Shown: positions 10,685-22,524 of the stretch, in pieces
How the letters are laid out: every line of letters starts with the position of its first letter
How positions within the stretch are numbered: position 1 is the first letter of the stretch
Assembly: GCA_023052935.1 (NCBI GenBank)
Contig: CM041298.1
Span: 113,292,977-113,356,976 of the forward strand
Source of the DNA: Piezodorus guildinii
Taxonomy: Eukaryota; Arthropoda; Insecta; Hemiptera; Pentatomidae
DNA: 64,000 nt
Direction of reading: 5' to 3'
Notes under the pieces: model-generated
What the model saw: only the letters and a program-made list of their open reading frames with translations
Databases searched by the model: none
What the model was told of the DNA's origin: nothing
Translations under genes and position numbers: made by a program

Positions 10685-11790
10685 CATGATATACATGTAT
10701 TTTCAGCACTCTAAAAATATTCTAAACTAGAAGTCTCGGGGCCATCTTCTTTTCCGACGTCTCGGAGGATTATCGGGAATAGGAGAGGATTATAGGATAA
10801 AAACTAGTGGGTTAGATGTGAAGGATGCAATAACTGGATCATTATCTACTGATAGTACACACACCTATCTACAGTTTCTTGTCTTTTCATTCTTGTATGC
10901 GGATTCCATGTAAGGCGTTTGACAAGCAGGAGTCCTGAATAGCGGATCTGTTCAACCGGGACAAGAGGAATATCGTTAAAGGACACTGAAGGGCAGGATG
11001 TCATAGAGTTATGGAATGAGATTTACTCATCAATAGATTATTGCAATTGTTATTAGTAATTTTTATATTATCTCCTATAACAAAGGATGCCACCCTCTAC
11101 CTCCGAAGGGACTTTAGCCCGACACCTTTGCACATACCTGAACCCCTACTTCAAACAGCTTACCTACAGGAAGTACTTGGACATTATGGGTACTAAGTGA
11201 TCCATATATCCCTTCATTTGATCTCCGCCGCCTTTCCTCCATCCCCTCAACTATTCCTTCATATATGTACCCCCCAAATCCTAGGGCCAGAGCACTCCGG
11301 TAAGATGTTCTTAATGTAAAGTTGTAATATATTATATTAGTAAGAAGTTTATGTGTCTCTTTTCATTGTGGATAAATAAACAAAAGTTTATATAAATGTG
11401 TTATTCGTTATCTGTAGGTTTTCGACGAAAGGTAAAGGTAATTTGTTGGGATTTATTGTAATTGATTTTTATTCTCCACTTTTGACACCATACCTCAAGA
11501 AGGTCTCTGATGTGGGATTGGAGAGGCGATAGTAGGATCGTTATTAACTGATAACACGCAAGAGTCATTGGCATAGGTGTTAAGATAAGAAGGTGTTAGA
11601 ATGGGTTGTGATATCATCTGTATAGACTGTGTAAAGAACGGGTCCTAGGATGCTGCCTTGAGGAATAGGAACTAGTGTCATTTATTTTCAAAGATCTATC
11701 AGCGAAGTAAGACTGGATAAATAGGAAAATATGTAGGAGGAAGAAATAGACGGAGTATGAAAAGTAATCCTGGGTGCCAGACTAGGTCAA
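10685..11790 (-). pseudogene. Jockey-A copy, internally deleted and interrupted
   Basis: Minus strand. The 3' part (10710-10790) encodes the C-terminal PPR.R..R...L region. A deletion then jumps to the LTWNPH / KRL region near 10900-10930. The upstream part at 11417-11790 encodes RT motif B (PQGSILGPVLYTVYTDDI) near 11600-11660. The two parts are separated by about 415 bases of unrelated sequence (11002-11416): the family sequence GTCATAGG...TTACGACGAAGGGTAAAGG is split at that point. Confidence 0.72.
11002..11416. other. Unidentified insertion within Jockey-A
   Basis: This block is absent from other Jockey-A copies. It has a pyrimidine-rich centre (11090-11290) and an AT-rich end with AATAAA near 11370. 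No protein motif is recognisable. It could be a fragment of another retroelement or a retrocopied transcript. No target duplication was convincingly found. Confidence 0.45.
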
Positions 11791-12586
11791 AGGTCTGTCC
11801 TTAAATTTAATATATCAAATATACCTATTGTAATGTATATAATTTAAATGATAAACTTAATGATTATAAGAAAGAGAAATTCTGCTCCGAAACACTAAAC
11901 AATGTCCCTTATTGAAACCGGCATTGAATAGCGTATCTAATAGTGACAAACACATATTTAAAAACATTTTTCTCAGTTACAAAATAATTTTGGGTAAAAA
12001 AATACCTGCAATTATTTTACGTATTATTACTTAAAAAGTGCGTTTGGAACCACTGCGCACATCCTTGAAGCGAATGAACGAAATAATTAAGTTCCAGTCT
12101 CAAAGATCAGTTCAATTATATCGAAAGAGATTGAGCTTTCTGAATACATCGGAAGAATGCTGGTATCCTGCCACTACAACATGCATCATTAACCACTTTG
12201 AAGCCGGATCAGGGGGCAATTAAAAGCACTCAGGCAAAAAACGTTTTGTTACAAAGAGAGGATCAGGTGAAATCGTGAAAAAACAGTCGAGAGAGAATCC
12301 ATCCAACTACTTCAGGCATTCCAGTACAAATCGCAACTCAATCAAGTAGAATTCCAATTCAATAGAAGTCTGGTAAATATAAAATGTATTTATCGATTAG
12401 TTAATTAAAATTTTTAAACTTCTGGAAAAATGTACTCCCCATTGTTTCAGCATTAATTCATTAATTTTTATTTTTTAAATAATATAAATGGAGAACTACG
12501 CATTAATAAAAAATAAGCAAAACACATCAATAAAAAGAAACTTATTTTATTATTGGGCCCGTTGTATATATACATCCTCTAAATTT
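11791..12586. other. AT-rich spacer
   Basis: Nothing recognised. A short frame at 12038-12223 (61 codons) has no family resemblance. Confidence 0.35.
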
Positions 12587-13480
12587 TTACTTTCACTTAC
12601 TATATATAGTAAGGGGAAGTATTGCGATCGTGAAAATTTTCAAATTCCAGTTTTCAACGGAAATACACGTTTTAGGGTCCCCTGAGTCCAAATAACCAAG
12701 TCCCGCAAAAAGGTCTGTGTGTGTGGTAACCCCCGGGCGGAAACGGTAAGTCCTATGAAACTGAAATTTCATATTTAAGGCAACTATACGCCCCACACGT
12801 TACAAAACCTTTTTCATCAAAATCAGCAGAGCCACTTTATACCATGCATTTTGCACCTTTTTTCGATTTTCTCAAAAACGGTTCCGACGATTTTGATTAA
12901 ACTCGCTATATTGATGTAAAATAAAATGGGCTTTAATATCATGTAGGTTTTATTCTGATTAAAATGGTCTGACAGGGCTTAAATGCCGATATTTTAAATT
13001 GTCTTCCCCTAAAGTACCTTTACTTTTGTAGATTCAATAAAAATAAATATATTATCTTCTTAACGCTGATGAAAAACAGGTGAATATATAAATTGAATAA
13101 ATTCGATACCAAACTAAAGGAGAAAACAGAAAAAATATTTTTTTAATGCAATTTTTCGTTTTTGAACATAAGAACAGTAATATACATGTATGATATACCG
13201 TTGGAAAGCTAAAGATTTTAGAAAAAATATTATCTCATACACAAGCTTTTAAAAGTTAATAGAGAGTGATGAAATGTACATAAAACTAAGTGATTATTTT
13301 AGATAATAATATAATAGATTTTTTAATAAAACACATGTTTCTATATAAATTCAATTTAATTAATTCTTTAATAGTTTTACGTATTTTTATCTCTAACTGT
13401 TTTTGAAAATTCTTTCATTGATTTTAAAATTCTCCATTTTTAAAGTTTGTAAGTGAAAGTAGTGTGTTGCCCGCACCAGA
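12587..13480 (-). mobile_element. Helentron-like non-autonomous element, full-length copy
   Basis: Minus-strand copy. Its 3' end is at 12587 (TTTTTACTTTCACTTAC), followed by the ACTATATATAGT palindrome and GGGGAAGTATTGCGATCG. The 5' end is at 13480, where GTAAGTGAAAGT...GTGTGTTGCCCGCACCAGA is read from the plus strand. The short TG tract and the AAGTGGCTCTG-type block occur at the family positions. It is non-coding. About 890 bp, the usual family length. Confidence 0.82.
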
Positions 13481-13882
13481 TTTTTTTTAGCAGGGATACT
13501 TTAAATTTTAGATACAGAGATGCTTATTTTGGATTAAATGGTTCGGAAGTTACTATTTGGTTGAGTGAAATATTTATGAATTACGGGAAAATAGTATTGG
13601 ATCGGTAAATAAGGAGGAAGATCCTTCGTCTAAATTTTGGGCTAGATGTTTATAAAGATCTGAAAGTAGGTTGAACTGGGATTTGAAATTAGGAAACGAA
13701 AATCTTAGGGATGAAAACGAATAATTGAAATGAGCAGACGACTAAAAGGTTTGAGGGGAGGGATTTAAAATAGAGTTAGATAAATTTTGATTATTATTCG
13801 AATACGCAGTGTGAAGCGAAGAATGCTAAGATGTTAAGGTAGGGCATTGAAGAGTTCTTCTGTTTTGTAATAGGCTGCCTAG
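13481..13882. other. Unrecognised spacer
   Basis: No motif recognised. A purine-rich stretch runs from 13610 to 13800. Confidence 0.35.
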
Positions 13883-14117
13883 GCATAGACGTTGGTTGTT
13901 ATGGCGTAGACGTTGGTTTCCATTGCGAAAACGTTGGTTGCTATGGCGTAGACGTTGGTTGCTATTGCGTAGACGTTGGTTGCTATTGCGTAGACGTTGG
14001 TTGCTATGGCGTAGACGTTGGTTGCTACTGCGTAAACGTTGGTTGCTATGGCATAGACGTTTGTTGCTATTGCGTAAACGTTGGTTGATATGGCGTAGAC
14101 GTTGGTTGCTACGGTAT
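13883..14117. repeat. 21-bp minisatellite, about 11 units
   Basis: Unit approximately GCGTAGACGTTGGTTGCTAT plus one base, with variants (CATAGACG, CGAAAACG, ATTGCG, ACTGCG). Because 21 is divisible by three, the plus strand reads as a WRRRWLL heptapeptide repeat without stops. That is a by-product and not evidence of a protein. Confidence 0.95.
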
Positions 14118-14139
14118 AGAGCAGTGGTTCCTAACTGGT

Positions 14140-14351
14140 TAGGGGTGGGGATAATCGAATGATCGTCATAATCGAATGATTGGACTTCGATGATTTCAAT
14201 AATCGAATGAACGAATAATTCTTATGCATTCTGAAAGTCAATGTGGCAAAATTCCCCCCCCCCTCTATCATTGCTTAGGTTAGGAGCAAACATCCATAAA
14301 ACTTATGTGATGAGAAAAAAAAAAGGTCATTCGATTATGCCAACCCAATGT
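14140..14351. mobile_element. hAT-like MITE (TAGGGGTGGG ends), decayed
   Basis: Begins TAGGGGTGGGGATAATCGAA and ends near 14351 with ATTCGATTATGCCAACCCA, close to the inverted form of the start. The interior has repeated TCGAATGA motifs and the CTTATGTGATGAGAAAAAAA block shared (inverted) with the copy at 18648-18902. No coding capacity. A further TCGAATGA-rich stretch to about 14450 may belong to it. Confidence 0.65.
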
Positions 14352-15837
14352 TTCTGAATATATATCGTTAAAAAATTGAGTTCGAATGATCATTCGTTTC
14401 TCAAGACCGAATAATTCGATAATCGATTAAATCGAATGATTGAAATACAAGAATGATCTGATCCGCGAGGTAACACTGGGGAATTATTTTATATTACCTC
14501 AACGTAAAATATCTGAAAGCTTTGGCATTTAATAAGAATCTCACACTCTACACGGACAAATTTAACTTACTAAATGATACAATTCATTTATTCCAAAGGT
14601 TTCAGTTGATTTTATTTTTCATGATTTTTTAAACAATTTTCTTGGCTACTTAGGTAATGTTTTGTAAGGGCCAAAATCATATAAAACACTCTCATCATCA
14701 TTCTAGTTTTTGTTTGGTTCTTAAATATGCAAAATTACCCGAATTAATATTTTTTAAGGGAAACTTTATTATAACAGTTAAAAGAATTTATAGCTCCGGA
14801 ACCAGCTTAGTCTCAAAACCAAATTTATATCACTTAAACACATCGTATAGACAGGTATTCTGTATTAGTCTCATAATTTTTCACTCAGTCCCTTTTGAGA
14901 TATTTCCTTGTAAACATCGCGAAAAATGAATTTTCGAAAAAAGGACTATGTTTTCAAGATCGAAATTTTTACAGCAAGTAGGTATGACAAGACAATAACA
15001 GAAAAAATAATTAAAAGGGATTCTCTTTTCCTTTATATACCTTTATCTCGTTTTTTATACATTTTCGAGAATTTTTTAAAGAACACTCTTCACTATTTAG
15101 GTAATTAGTTGTGGGAACAAAAAATACAAATAATGTCCTTATCTTATTGTTAATTTTGGTTATTTGATATATTAAGAATCACAGTAATTAGAAAGATTTT
15201 TCTATTACATGTTTTGGCCCGCGGAGCTGACTTAAAACGGTTGCAATACTAAAAGTTTTGGGCTGAATTTTTTTTATTTATGGTTTTATATTCACGAAAG
15301 GATAGAGAATTACTGTAAAAAAAATCACGAAAATTAAAAATTTCGAGCGGCGAAGTCTCAACTATTTCAGGGAGGGGAAAAAAAAAAAAAATAAAGAAAA
15401 CCGTTTTGAATATGAAATATCAGTTTCCTACTTCTAATTTTCGTTATGGACTAGTCACACATTAAAATCCCTTAAAGAGACCCTAAAACGTCTATTTCAG
15501 TTGAAAAAAAAAATATTTTATAATAAATAAGTGAAAGTAAAAATGCATTAAATAAAAATCTAAGGAAATATTGCCAACGAATGTAGGTGAAAAAGCCACT
15601 TTGATTCACTATATAAAGATATATACAGGAAGCCAAAGACAAATATTTAAAAAAATAGAAAGTATTACTTAAATTATTAGAAAGTATTACTAAAAACATA
15701 ATGTTAAAAATATTACCTTTGTTTCATAGCAGGAAAAAAGAGCGGCTTAATCTGAAAATTAAAAAACAAAGCAAATATCAGTATATATTATAAATAGAGC
15801 AAAAAAAAAAAAATTTATAACAGTGGCAGCTTATAAC

Positions 15838-15838
<1 letters not shown>
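14352..15838. other. Long AT-rich region without recognisable genes
   Basis: The frame at 14657-14929 (90 codons) has no motif I recognise. The 15180-15370 stretch looks like an old dispersed repeat but has no partner in this window. Confidence 0.35.

Positions 15839-15898
<60 letters not shown>
15839..15898. repeat. TA dinucleotide microsatellite
   Basis: About 30 TA units. Confidence 0.95.
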
Positions 15899-15901
<3 letters not shown>

Positions 15902-16825
15902 TAATAAACAAAAAAAGGAATAAAAAGGTAATATGGAATGAAATTTAATAATTAATTTAGTATTTTAAATACTGATTTAGAACTTAATGGAGTTGTCTGA
16001 ACTAGTAAAAGTTCAGATTTTGTACATAATTTTAAATTTATTTAAAAGATGTTTTAGAAGTGGAATCATTTTTTAAAGTTTCAATATCCTTCAGTGAAAA
16101 TAAGATACATAAAAAGAAAAAAAATGATTACATCCATCTCTTTAAGACATCCCTTTTATTGCGAAAGATTATTTTAAGACAGATGGAAACTTTCTCGACC
16201 AAACTTTTTATACTTTTAATTAACTAATCAGTAAAGTAACAACTTTGAAAAAATGGTCCTCCACAGAGAAATAAGCAAAAATATCATGGTACAAATTAAT
16301 TAGACGTCATATAAAATGTTTTTGTTTTATTTAAATTCATTTACATTTTCACATGAAAAAAAATATATACGTCCAGTAAATGGGAGGATAAAGTAAACAA
16401 TGAAATTTATTTTTAAAAGGAACTCTGAAAAACAATGATCAGGAAAAATAAATTTTCACTTTCTATGTGAATAAAACTTCATAGGTTTTTTCAGATAACA
16501 ATACCGAGATTTTTTTTAATTTTAAAATGTACAATATCATTTAAGTGTTGATTTTTTCTAACAAAATGTTTATTGCTTTACGCCTAATAGAATTGTTTTA
16601 CGTACTAATAAGAATATTTGACAAAAATTGGCATACACAATCTGGGCAAATTCTCATAATATAACGCTTAAAATAAAAATTGGAGTAGCCAAACATTTCA
16701 ATACAACTAATATTTTAATAACTATGAGAACAAAAAAATACAAAAAGTCAACAAGTACTGTAAGAAAAGTTCACATATAAACAAATATATATTTCATAAG
16801 CAGAAAGAATCGAGATGATAATAAT
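15899..16825. other. AT-rich spacer
   Basis: No coding or repeat signal recognised. Confidence 0.35.
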
Positions 16826-17775
16826 AATAGGCTTACCGAACCCGAAGGTTCGATGCCGATACCACCAAATTCTGTATACACAGAATCGTCCAATATTCGC
16901 CGGTGAGGCCCAAGCTCCCGAGATCAGCCTTAACGCAATCCTCCTATCGACGCTTCGGCCTACCTTTCGGACGTCTACCAGTCAGATCAGCGAATACCAA
17001 CTTTCTCGGAATCTGCTCCTCATCGAGCCCAACAACTTTACTCGCCCATTTGCGTCTCCGCGATGCTATCAACTCAATTATATTCACAGGATAAAAGTTC
17101 CGCAATTCCGCGTTGTGCAACCTAAGCTCCCCGGTGGCCTCACCTCTCTTCGGACCAAATATTTTACGCAGTACCTTATTTTCGAAAACTTTAAGCGGTT
17201 GTTCATCCTTCAAAATAAGCGGTCACGTTTCACATCCGTAAAGAACCGTCGGAAGAATAATAGTTTTATAAATTCTAACCTTTTTATCTAAAAGTTTTTA
17301 GATAGAAACCGCGAACTAAGTAACTTAGCAACTGAATAATAACACGCATTTCCCACCTTTAACCGGGACTTTATTTCTTCCTGGATTTTATTTTTTTTTT
17401 TTTTGTTATCATTGAACCTAAAAACTTGAATTTCTCTACGTGTTCAAAAGTATGCCCTGATATATTAATATCACCAAGATCGCCACCGTTTCGGCTATTA
17501 ATCATATATTTCGTCTTATCGGTATTCAATTCGAGTCCTATTTCTTTACCGGTTTTTATTAACACACTTGTATTTAGTCGTATGGTTTCCGTGTCTTCAC
17601 CTAGTAGTACCAAATCATCGGCATACCCCAAAACCGGAATCTTGTCACCCATATTTAAGCCTTTCTCGGTACACATCACCTTTTCTATGACATATTCTAA
17701 AGGTTGACTTACCACATTCACGCAGAATTTGTATTGGAGACTTTTACAGATTTTTTTTGACTCAAGAAACATTAA
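16826..17775 (-). pseudogene. RTE-1 non-LTR retrotransposon fragment with YADD box
   Basis: Minus strand, with the 3' end at the ATT-repeat tail near 16826. From the upstream side it encodes VLGYADDLVLLGEDTETI (RT motif C), LELNTDKTKYMINSRN (motif D region), FKFLGSMITKK, then after frameshifts KVFENKVLRKIFGPKRGE, VNIIELIASRRRKWASKVVG and GRRPKGRPKRR. These are the signatures of insect RTE-like elements with a long C-terminal tail. It is the most 5'-extended RTE-1 copy here and the only one with the catalytic Asp pair. Several frameshifts near 17210-17390 inactivate it. Confidence 0.88.
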
Positions 17776-18124
17776 ACCGTGTTAAAAACCTCAAAAGCTC
17801 GAAATAGCTTAGTTTTACGATCGCAAGTGAAATTAGTGGAAGAAAAAAAAAAATAAGCACACAAAAATTATTAAATACAACAATAACTTACGTTTGTGCG
17901 TTTTTTGTAACTTTATAATATTTTCTACAACTGTTTATTACATATCCAGTATACTACAATTAAATATTACTGTTTTTATAACTAGTCATGTATTTTCATC
18001 GTAAAAAATATATAACTTTTTTTTTCTAGTTAAGCTGATTCTAAAATTCTTTCATATTGTATGTAGACACTTTTCTAAACATAGCTATAAAGGAGAAATT
18101 GTTTGTTTGATTATTCATTAGACG
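17776..18124. other. AT-rich spacer
   Basis: Nothing recognised. Confidence 0.35.
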
Positions 18125-18412
18125 TCATTTTATGCTACTGTGTCTAATCGGAATATGTTACATCGGGGGTCCTAAATTTCGCCTATCCGGGTTTAATTAG
18201 GATATTCATCTTAAACCTGTACCTGACAACGCACAGGCCCGGTAGGCCCCCAGCTTTTTACGTACCCTCCGAAGGACGGTACAACTAAGGATCTTTACTT
18301 CTCTTTTAAAAAATTCTAGGACCGTCTGACAGGTTCAAACCCGCGATCTTGGGCCTATGCCCTTCTATAAAGCTGTTATGCTAGTCACTACACCACAGGT
18401 GATCCCAGGTGA
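18125..18412 (-). mobile_element. SINE-2, near full-length, minus strand
   Basis: The minus strand begins GGGATCACCTGTGGTGTAGTG (A-box region), has GCGGGTTTGAACCTG (B box) about 60 bases on, then a body with ATCCTTAGTTGTACCGTCC and GGGCCTGTGCG, ending CCGATTAGACAC...GCATAAAA. The body and tail align with 19500-19733 and 58480-58700, which defines the family. It would rely on another element's RT to move. About 288 bp. Confidence 0.78.
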
Positions 18413-18552
18413 AATAGTCATTTCAAGCCAATAAAATTCATGGTGCTATAGAAGAAAACATTTTAAAACTTCTGCATTTAAGGCATATTTGACTATGTTA
18501 AAGAGGGTGAAACCTGCCCATACAAATTAAAGCCTATTTAATTTACATACGA

Positions 18553-19112
18553 GAGAGCGGCGTGGTCTAGTGTATAGAGCTAGTCTACTCTTCACCGGGT
18601 CCTGGGTTCGAATCCCGGCTACGAAAGAATATTATTTATCCTGTTAATAGGGGTGGGTATAATCGAATTACGATTATCGGATCATTCGATTATTCCAATC
18701 ATTCGAATTAATTTTTTTTTTTTTTTTTTTCTTATCACATAAATTATATGCATATTTCCATCAAGGCTCCAGCCATCATAGAGACGAGAATTATGGTATA
18801 TGGTCTCTCAGATTCCATATTAATCATTCGGTCATTCGATTATTTAAATCATCGAAGTCCGATCACTCGATTATGACAACCATTTGATTATGCCCACCCA
18901 TATCTGTAAATTCAGCCGAGGGCGACCCTAGGGTATGGATACCCTCCTGGGGCAGACCCAGCCTCTTTAAAGTGTGGTACCCATATTGGGGAAAAAACCT
19001 GGCGGCTGAATGTGATCAAGGCCTACATTGCACGGTCGTTGGCCTAGAAACAGTATGAATCTCTAATTGACCAAGACCCTACATAGGTTGTAGAGGTACA
19101 AGTTTTTTTTAA
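18553..19112 (+). mobile_element. SINE-1, full-length, interrupted by a MITE
   Basis: Starts GAGAGCGGCGTGGTCTAGTG (A box) with CCTGGGTTCGAATCCCGG (B box). The body is split at 18648 by a hAT-like MITE and resumes at about 18911 with TTCAGCCGAGGGCGACCC. It ends GTAGAGGTACAAG followed by eight T. Comparing it with the uninterrupted copy at 51247-51539 shows the insertion point exactly. Confidence 0.88.
18648..18902. mobile_element. hAT-like MITE inserted in SINE-1
   Basis: 255 bp with ends TAGGGGTGGGTATAATCGAA and ATTTGATTATGCCCACCCAT (inverted). It is flanked by an imperfect 8-bp duplication, CCTGTTAA at 18640-18647 and TCTGTAAA at 18903-18910. An 8-bp duplication plus TAGGGGTGGG ends fit the hAT superfamily. 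Non-coding, with a T run in the middle. Confidence 0.82.
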
Positions 19113-19143
19113 TTAATTATGAGAAGATACAAACTGTTATCGT

Positions 19144-19145
<2 letters not shown>

Positions 19146-19224
<79 letters not shown>
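19146..19224. repeat. 79-base poly(A) tract
   Basis: Uninterrupted A run. No recognisable 3' end of an element immediately upstream, so it may be an expanded tail or a length artefact of assembly. Confidence 0.9.
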
Positions 19225-19227
<3 letters not shown>

Positions 19228-19499
19228 AAATGCTTAGTATGAAATGACACATCTGGTTCGCCAGTTTATAAGGAAACGATGTAACATCCCTGGTAAACAT
19301 TTTTATTTTTTCAATATGAAACTTTTTCACGAACATTTTCATACAATTTGCATTTTTGTGCTAGAATTACCTCATACAACATGGCGTTTATGACCCCTGG
19401 GTTTTACGCCTCAAAGCCCCAAACAACAACAACAACCTCATACAACACAGACCTTTCTGTTGGACTCGGTCATTTGGACTCAAGGGAGCTTAAAACGTA

Positions 19500-19733
19500 T
19501 ATTTAGTGTTTTAAATAACTTCCATGCCTAAGGCCGCAGGTTCAATCTACGATTTTTAATGAGAGTAAAAAATCCTTAGTTATGCTTTCCTTCGGAAAGT
19601 GCGTAAAATGGTGGTCCCGAGCCTGTGCGATGCAAGGACTAGTTGGAAATCCCTATGCTAATAAAACCTGCGTAGGCAAATATCGGTAATCCCACTGTAG
19701 CATCGTCCGTTTAGTCACAAGAGCATAAAAGTG
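19500..19733 (+). mobile_element. SINE-2, body and tail, plus strand
   Basis: Contains CGCAGGTTCAATCTACG (decayed B box), ATCCTTAGTTATGCTTTCC, GAGCCTGTGCGATGC and the family tail ATCGTCCGTTTAGTCAC...GCATAAAA. The A-box end is too decayed to place. Confidence 0.65.
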
Positions 19734-20415
19734 AAGTTAACTGAATAAACTAACAACGAACGCATACTTACGAAGGACCTTCGGATTTGCATCTTTTTAC
19801 AATCGCAATTAAAAGTAAAAACAACCTTAAAGAACTACTAACCTTAAATAACATTAACGTTTTCAGGAATATTTTTATAAAATTCTTCTTTTATTAACCC
19901 ATCAGAGTTTTATTTAAATCCAACTCAATTCGTGACTGAAATCAATTCATTAATTCAGATAGTTATCACCCTCGAAAAATACGTTAATTCATCATTTTGT
20001 TTTTCAAATTCATTTTCTTTCTTATTAATGAATGATCCTATTTTCAGATTTTATATTTAACAAAAGTCCTTCAATTAAAGGACAGCACTGACGTCAATGT
20101 GCAGTTGCTTAGCAATAATTTATCTATAAATAAATATAAGTGCCCACTGTATAATTTATTATAATTAAATATCCTAAATGCGACTATAAAATTGACATAG
20201 AAATGTTGGTAATTTTATCATCATAGAGGAAATTATTACTATAAAGTTGGGATTATACGGGAAACTTTATCTTTACAAAACTCAAAATGTAAAAAAAAAT
20301 TAATATGCTCAATATTAATATACATTGTTAAATAAACAGAATATTTACTTGCGCTTTAACAATGCAGTTTTGGAAGTTTTTTTTTTTTTTTTTTTTTAGA
20401 TTTTTGTTTTAAAAG
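19734..20415. other. AT-rich spacer
   Basis: Contains a run of about 20 T ending near 20398. Otherwise nothing recognised. Confidence 0.35.
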
Positions 20416-21062
20416 AGTGCTCATGTAGTGTTCACCCTGAACCATAAACCATCTCCTCCCATTAACTTTAATAATATTCCTATTCCGACTTCCGACGAAA
20501 TTCGATATTTAGGTATTCACTTGGACGAAAGACTGACATGGAGGACCCACATTCGACAAAAACGCTAAGATCTCAACAGACGATATGGTCTTTTATCTAG
20601 ATTACTTGACAGACGTTCTAAATTATCATTAATCAACAAACTAACTCTTTACTAAGTTTTGATAAAACCAATCTGGACATACGGGATAGAACTGCGGGGC
20701 TCTGCTAAACAATCAAGCATCCAAAGAATACAGTTTTTCAGTCGAAAGTGCTGCGCAAAATAGTGGGCGCACCGTTCTACGTAACAAATGACGTTATACA
20801 TAACGACTTAAACATTCCGACTGTTTCAGCCATTGCTACAGAACAATACAATAACTTCCACCAAATATTAACATACAACACCAACCATCTTACAGAAACA
20901 TTAAAATGCTCTACAAATCCTTACAGCACACCCCGACGACTACGCAGGCGGTGGCCAAGAGATGTGCTGATCACTTAACGAACTCTGCTGTGATGAGCCT
21001 CTGCTTCAGCAGTCCACAAACTTGCTTATTGCAAAGGAATTGCAGATGGCAAATAAATTTAT
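20416..21062 (+). pseudogene. Jockey-B RT C-terminal half
   Basis: A plus-strand frame runs from AHVVFTLNH through SDEIRYLGIHLDERLTW, RRYGLLSRLLDRRSKL, KPIWTYGIEL and LRKIVGAPFYVTNDVIHNDL to RRLRRRWPRDVLI with a TAA near 20978. There are at least two internal stops (after RQKR and TLY) and a one-base frameshift before VLRKIV. It matches the minus-strand copy at 31.9-33.0 kb. The RT palm is absent. It ends with the same untranslated sequence as that copy (TTGCTTATTGCAAAGG). Confidence 0.85.
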
Positions 21063-21271
21063 ACGCCTCATCTGTGGCGTAGTGGCTACTATAACAGCCT
21101 CCTATGGCACTGGGATTTTTTTTAAGGGACATCCGTTGACATTCAGACTAAAATAAAATCAGACTAGGTCATATTTTTTGTTTCTCTCGAGGTCTAGTGT
21201 CCACTCCCACAATCTGTCTAGACATTTATAAGATGCATATTAAACACAAATCTTTTTGATCCTTTTTTTTT

Positions 21272-22145
21272 TTTTACTTTCACTAACCTATATATGAAAT
21301 ATATAGTAAAGGAAAGTACTGTGATCGTCAAAATTTTCGAATTCCAGTTCTTAACGAAAATATACGTTTTAGGGTCTCCTGAGTCAAAATAACCAAGTCC
21401 CCTAAAAGGTCTGTGTGTGTGGCAACTCCTCCGAAAACGGAAAGTCCTATGAAACTGAAATTTCATATTTAAGACAAATATACGTCACAAAACCTTTTTC
21501 TTCAAAATCAGCAGAGCCACTTTATACCATGTATTTTGCACCTTTTTACGATTTTCTCTCGAAAACGGCTCTAACGATTTCGATTAAAGTCGCTATATCG
21601 ATGTAAAATTTGATGGGCTTTAATATGATGTAGGTTTCATTTTGATTGAAATAGTCTAACAGGGCTTAAATGCCGATATTATAATTTTCTTTCTCTAAAG
21701 TACCTTTAATTTTGTAGATTTTAATAAATTTGGAGCATCGTCTTATTAGCATTGATAAATAACGTGCAAATATGAATATTGAGCGAATTTGATGAACAAC
21801 TAAAGAATAAAAGTGCGAACATACTTTTTATGCAAATTTTTGTGTTTTTGAACTCAAGAATAGTAGAAGTATAATACACCATTGGATAGCTAAAGATTTT
21901 AGATAAAATACTGTCTAATACACAGGATTTTAAAGGTTATTGGAGAGTGATGAAAACACGATAAAACTAATTGATTGTTGTAGTATAAAAATATAATACA
22001 TTATTTAATAAAACACATATTTTTATTGAAATTCGAAATAATTAATTATTTAAGAATTTATTTGTATCTTTAAATGTGTTTAAAAATTCCTAAATTGATT
22101 TTAATAATGGAGGTAAGTAAAAGTCGTGTGTTGCGCGCACCAGAC
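21272..22145 (-). mobile_element. Helentron-like element, full-length copy
   Basis: Minus-strand copy. 3' end TTTACTTTCACTAACC with the longer hairpin variant (CTATATATGAAATATATAG). 5' end AGGTAAGTAAAAGTCGTGTG then TTGCGCGCACCAGA at 22145. Internal blocks (GTCTGTGTGTGTGGCAAC, AGGGCTTAAATGCCGATATT) are in the family order. Confidence 0.82.
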
Positions 22146-22511
22146 TTTTTTTTTTGTTTTTTACTCCTCGCATGATCGATTAACCTAAGAACGCAAGTTT
22201 GTTTTGCACCATTTTAAAGCTAATTAAATGAAAAAGGTTTTTTGAGACCCGGTAAATCTGAAACTCAACGATAGAATATTAATAGTCTGTCCGGAATTTT
22301 TAGATATATTACAATTTAATTTTCTGCGTGTCGTTTTGATACACATACTTTCTTATCTTGAAGGTTTGATTTTTAAACCTTACTTATTATTTATTTTTTT
22401 TTTTTTTTTTGTGAATGTTCATGATTTTTCTGATGAAAACCATGGATGATAGCAAAACAATCAAAACTTGATTTTCCTCCCTCACCGTTGAGAATCAGAC
22501 TGTCATATTAA
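22146..22511. other. AT-rich spacer
   Basis: Nothing recognised beyond T runs. Confidence 0.35.
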
Positions 22512-22524
22512 CTGATCTGTTCCA

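Noticed and set aside
13896..14162. 88-codon frame rich in WRRRWLL
   Set aside because: It is the translation of the 21-bp minisatellite and has no independent support.
14270..14285. Telomeric TTAGG repeat (TTAGGTTAGG)
   Set aside because: Only two units within a MITE; no array.
14657..14929. 90-codon frame as a possible small host gene
   Set aside because: No motif, no homologous copy in the window, and AT-rich base composition typical of the spacer around it.
16815..17291. 158-codon plus frame, also similar frames at 62665-63016
   Set aside because: Antisense to RTE-1; the same false frame recurs wherever RTE-1 lies on the minus strand.
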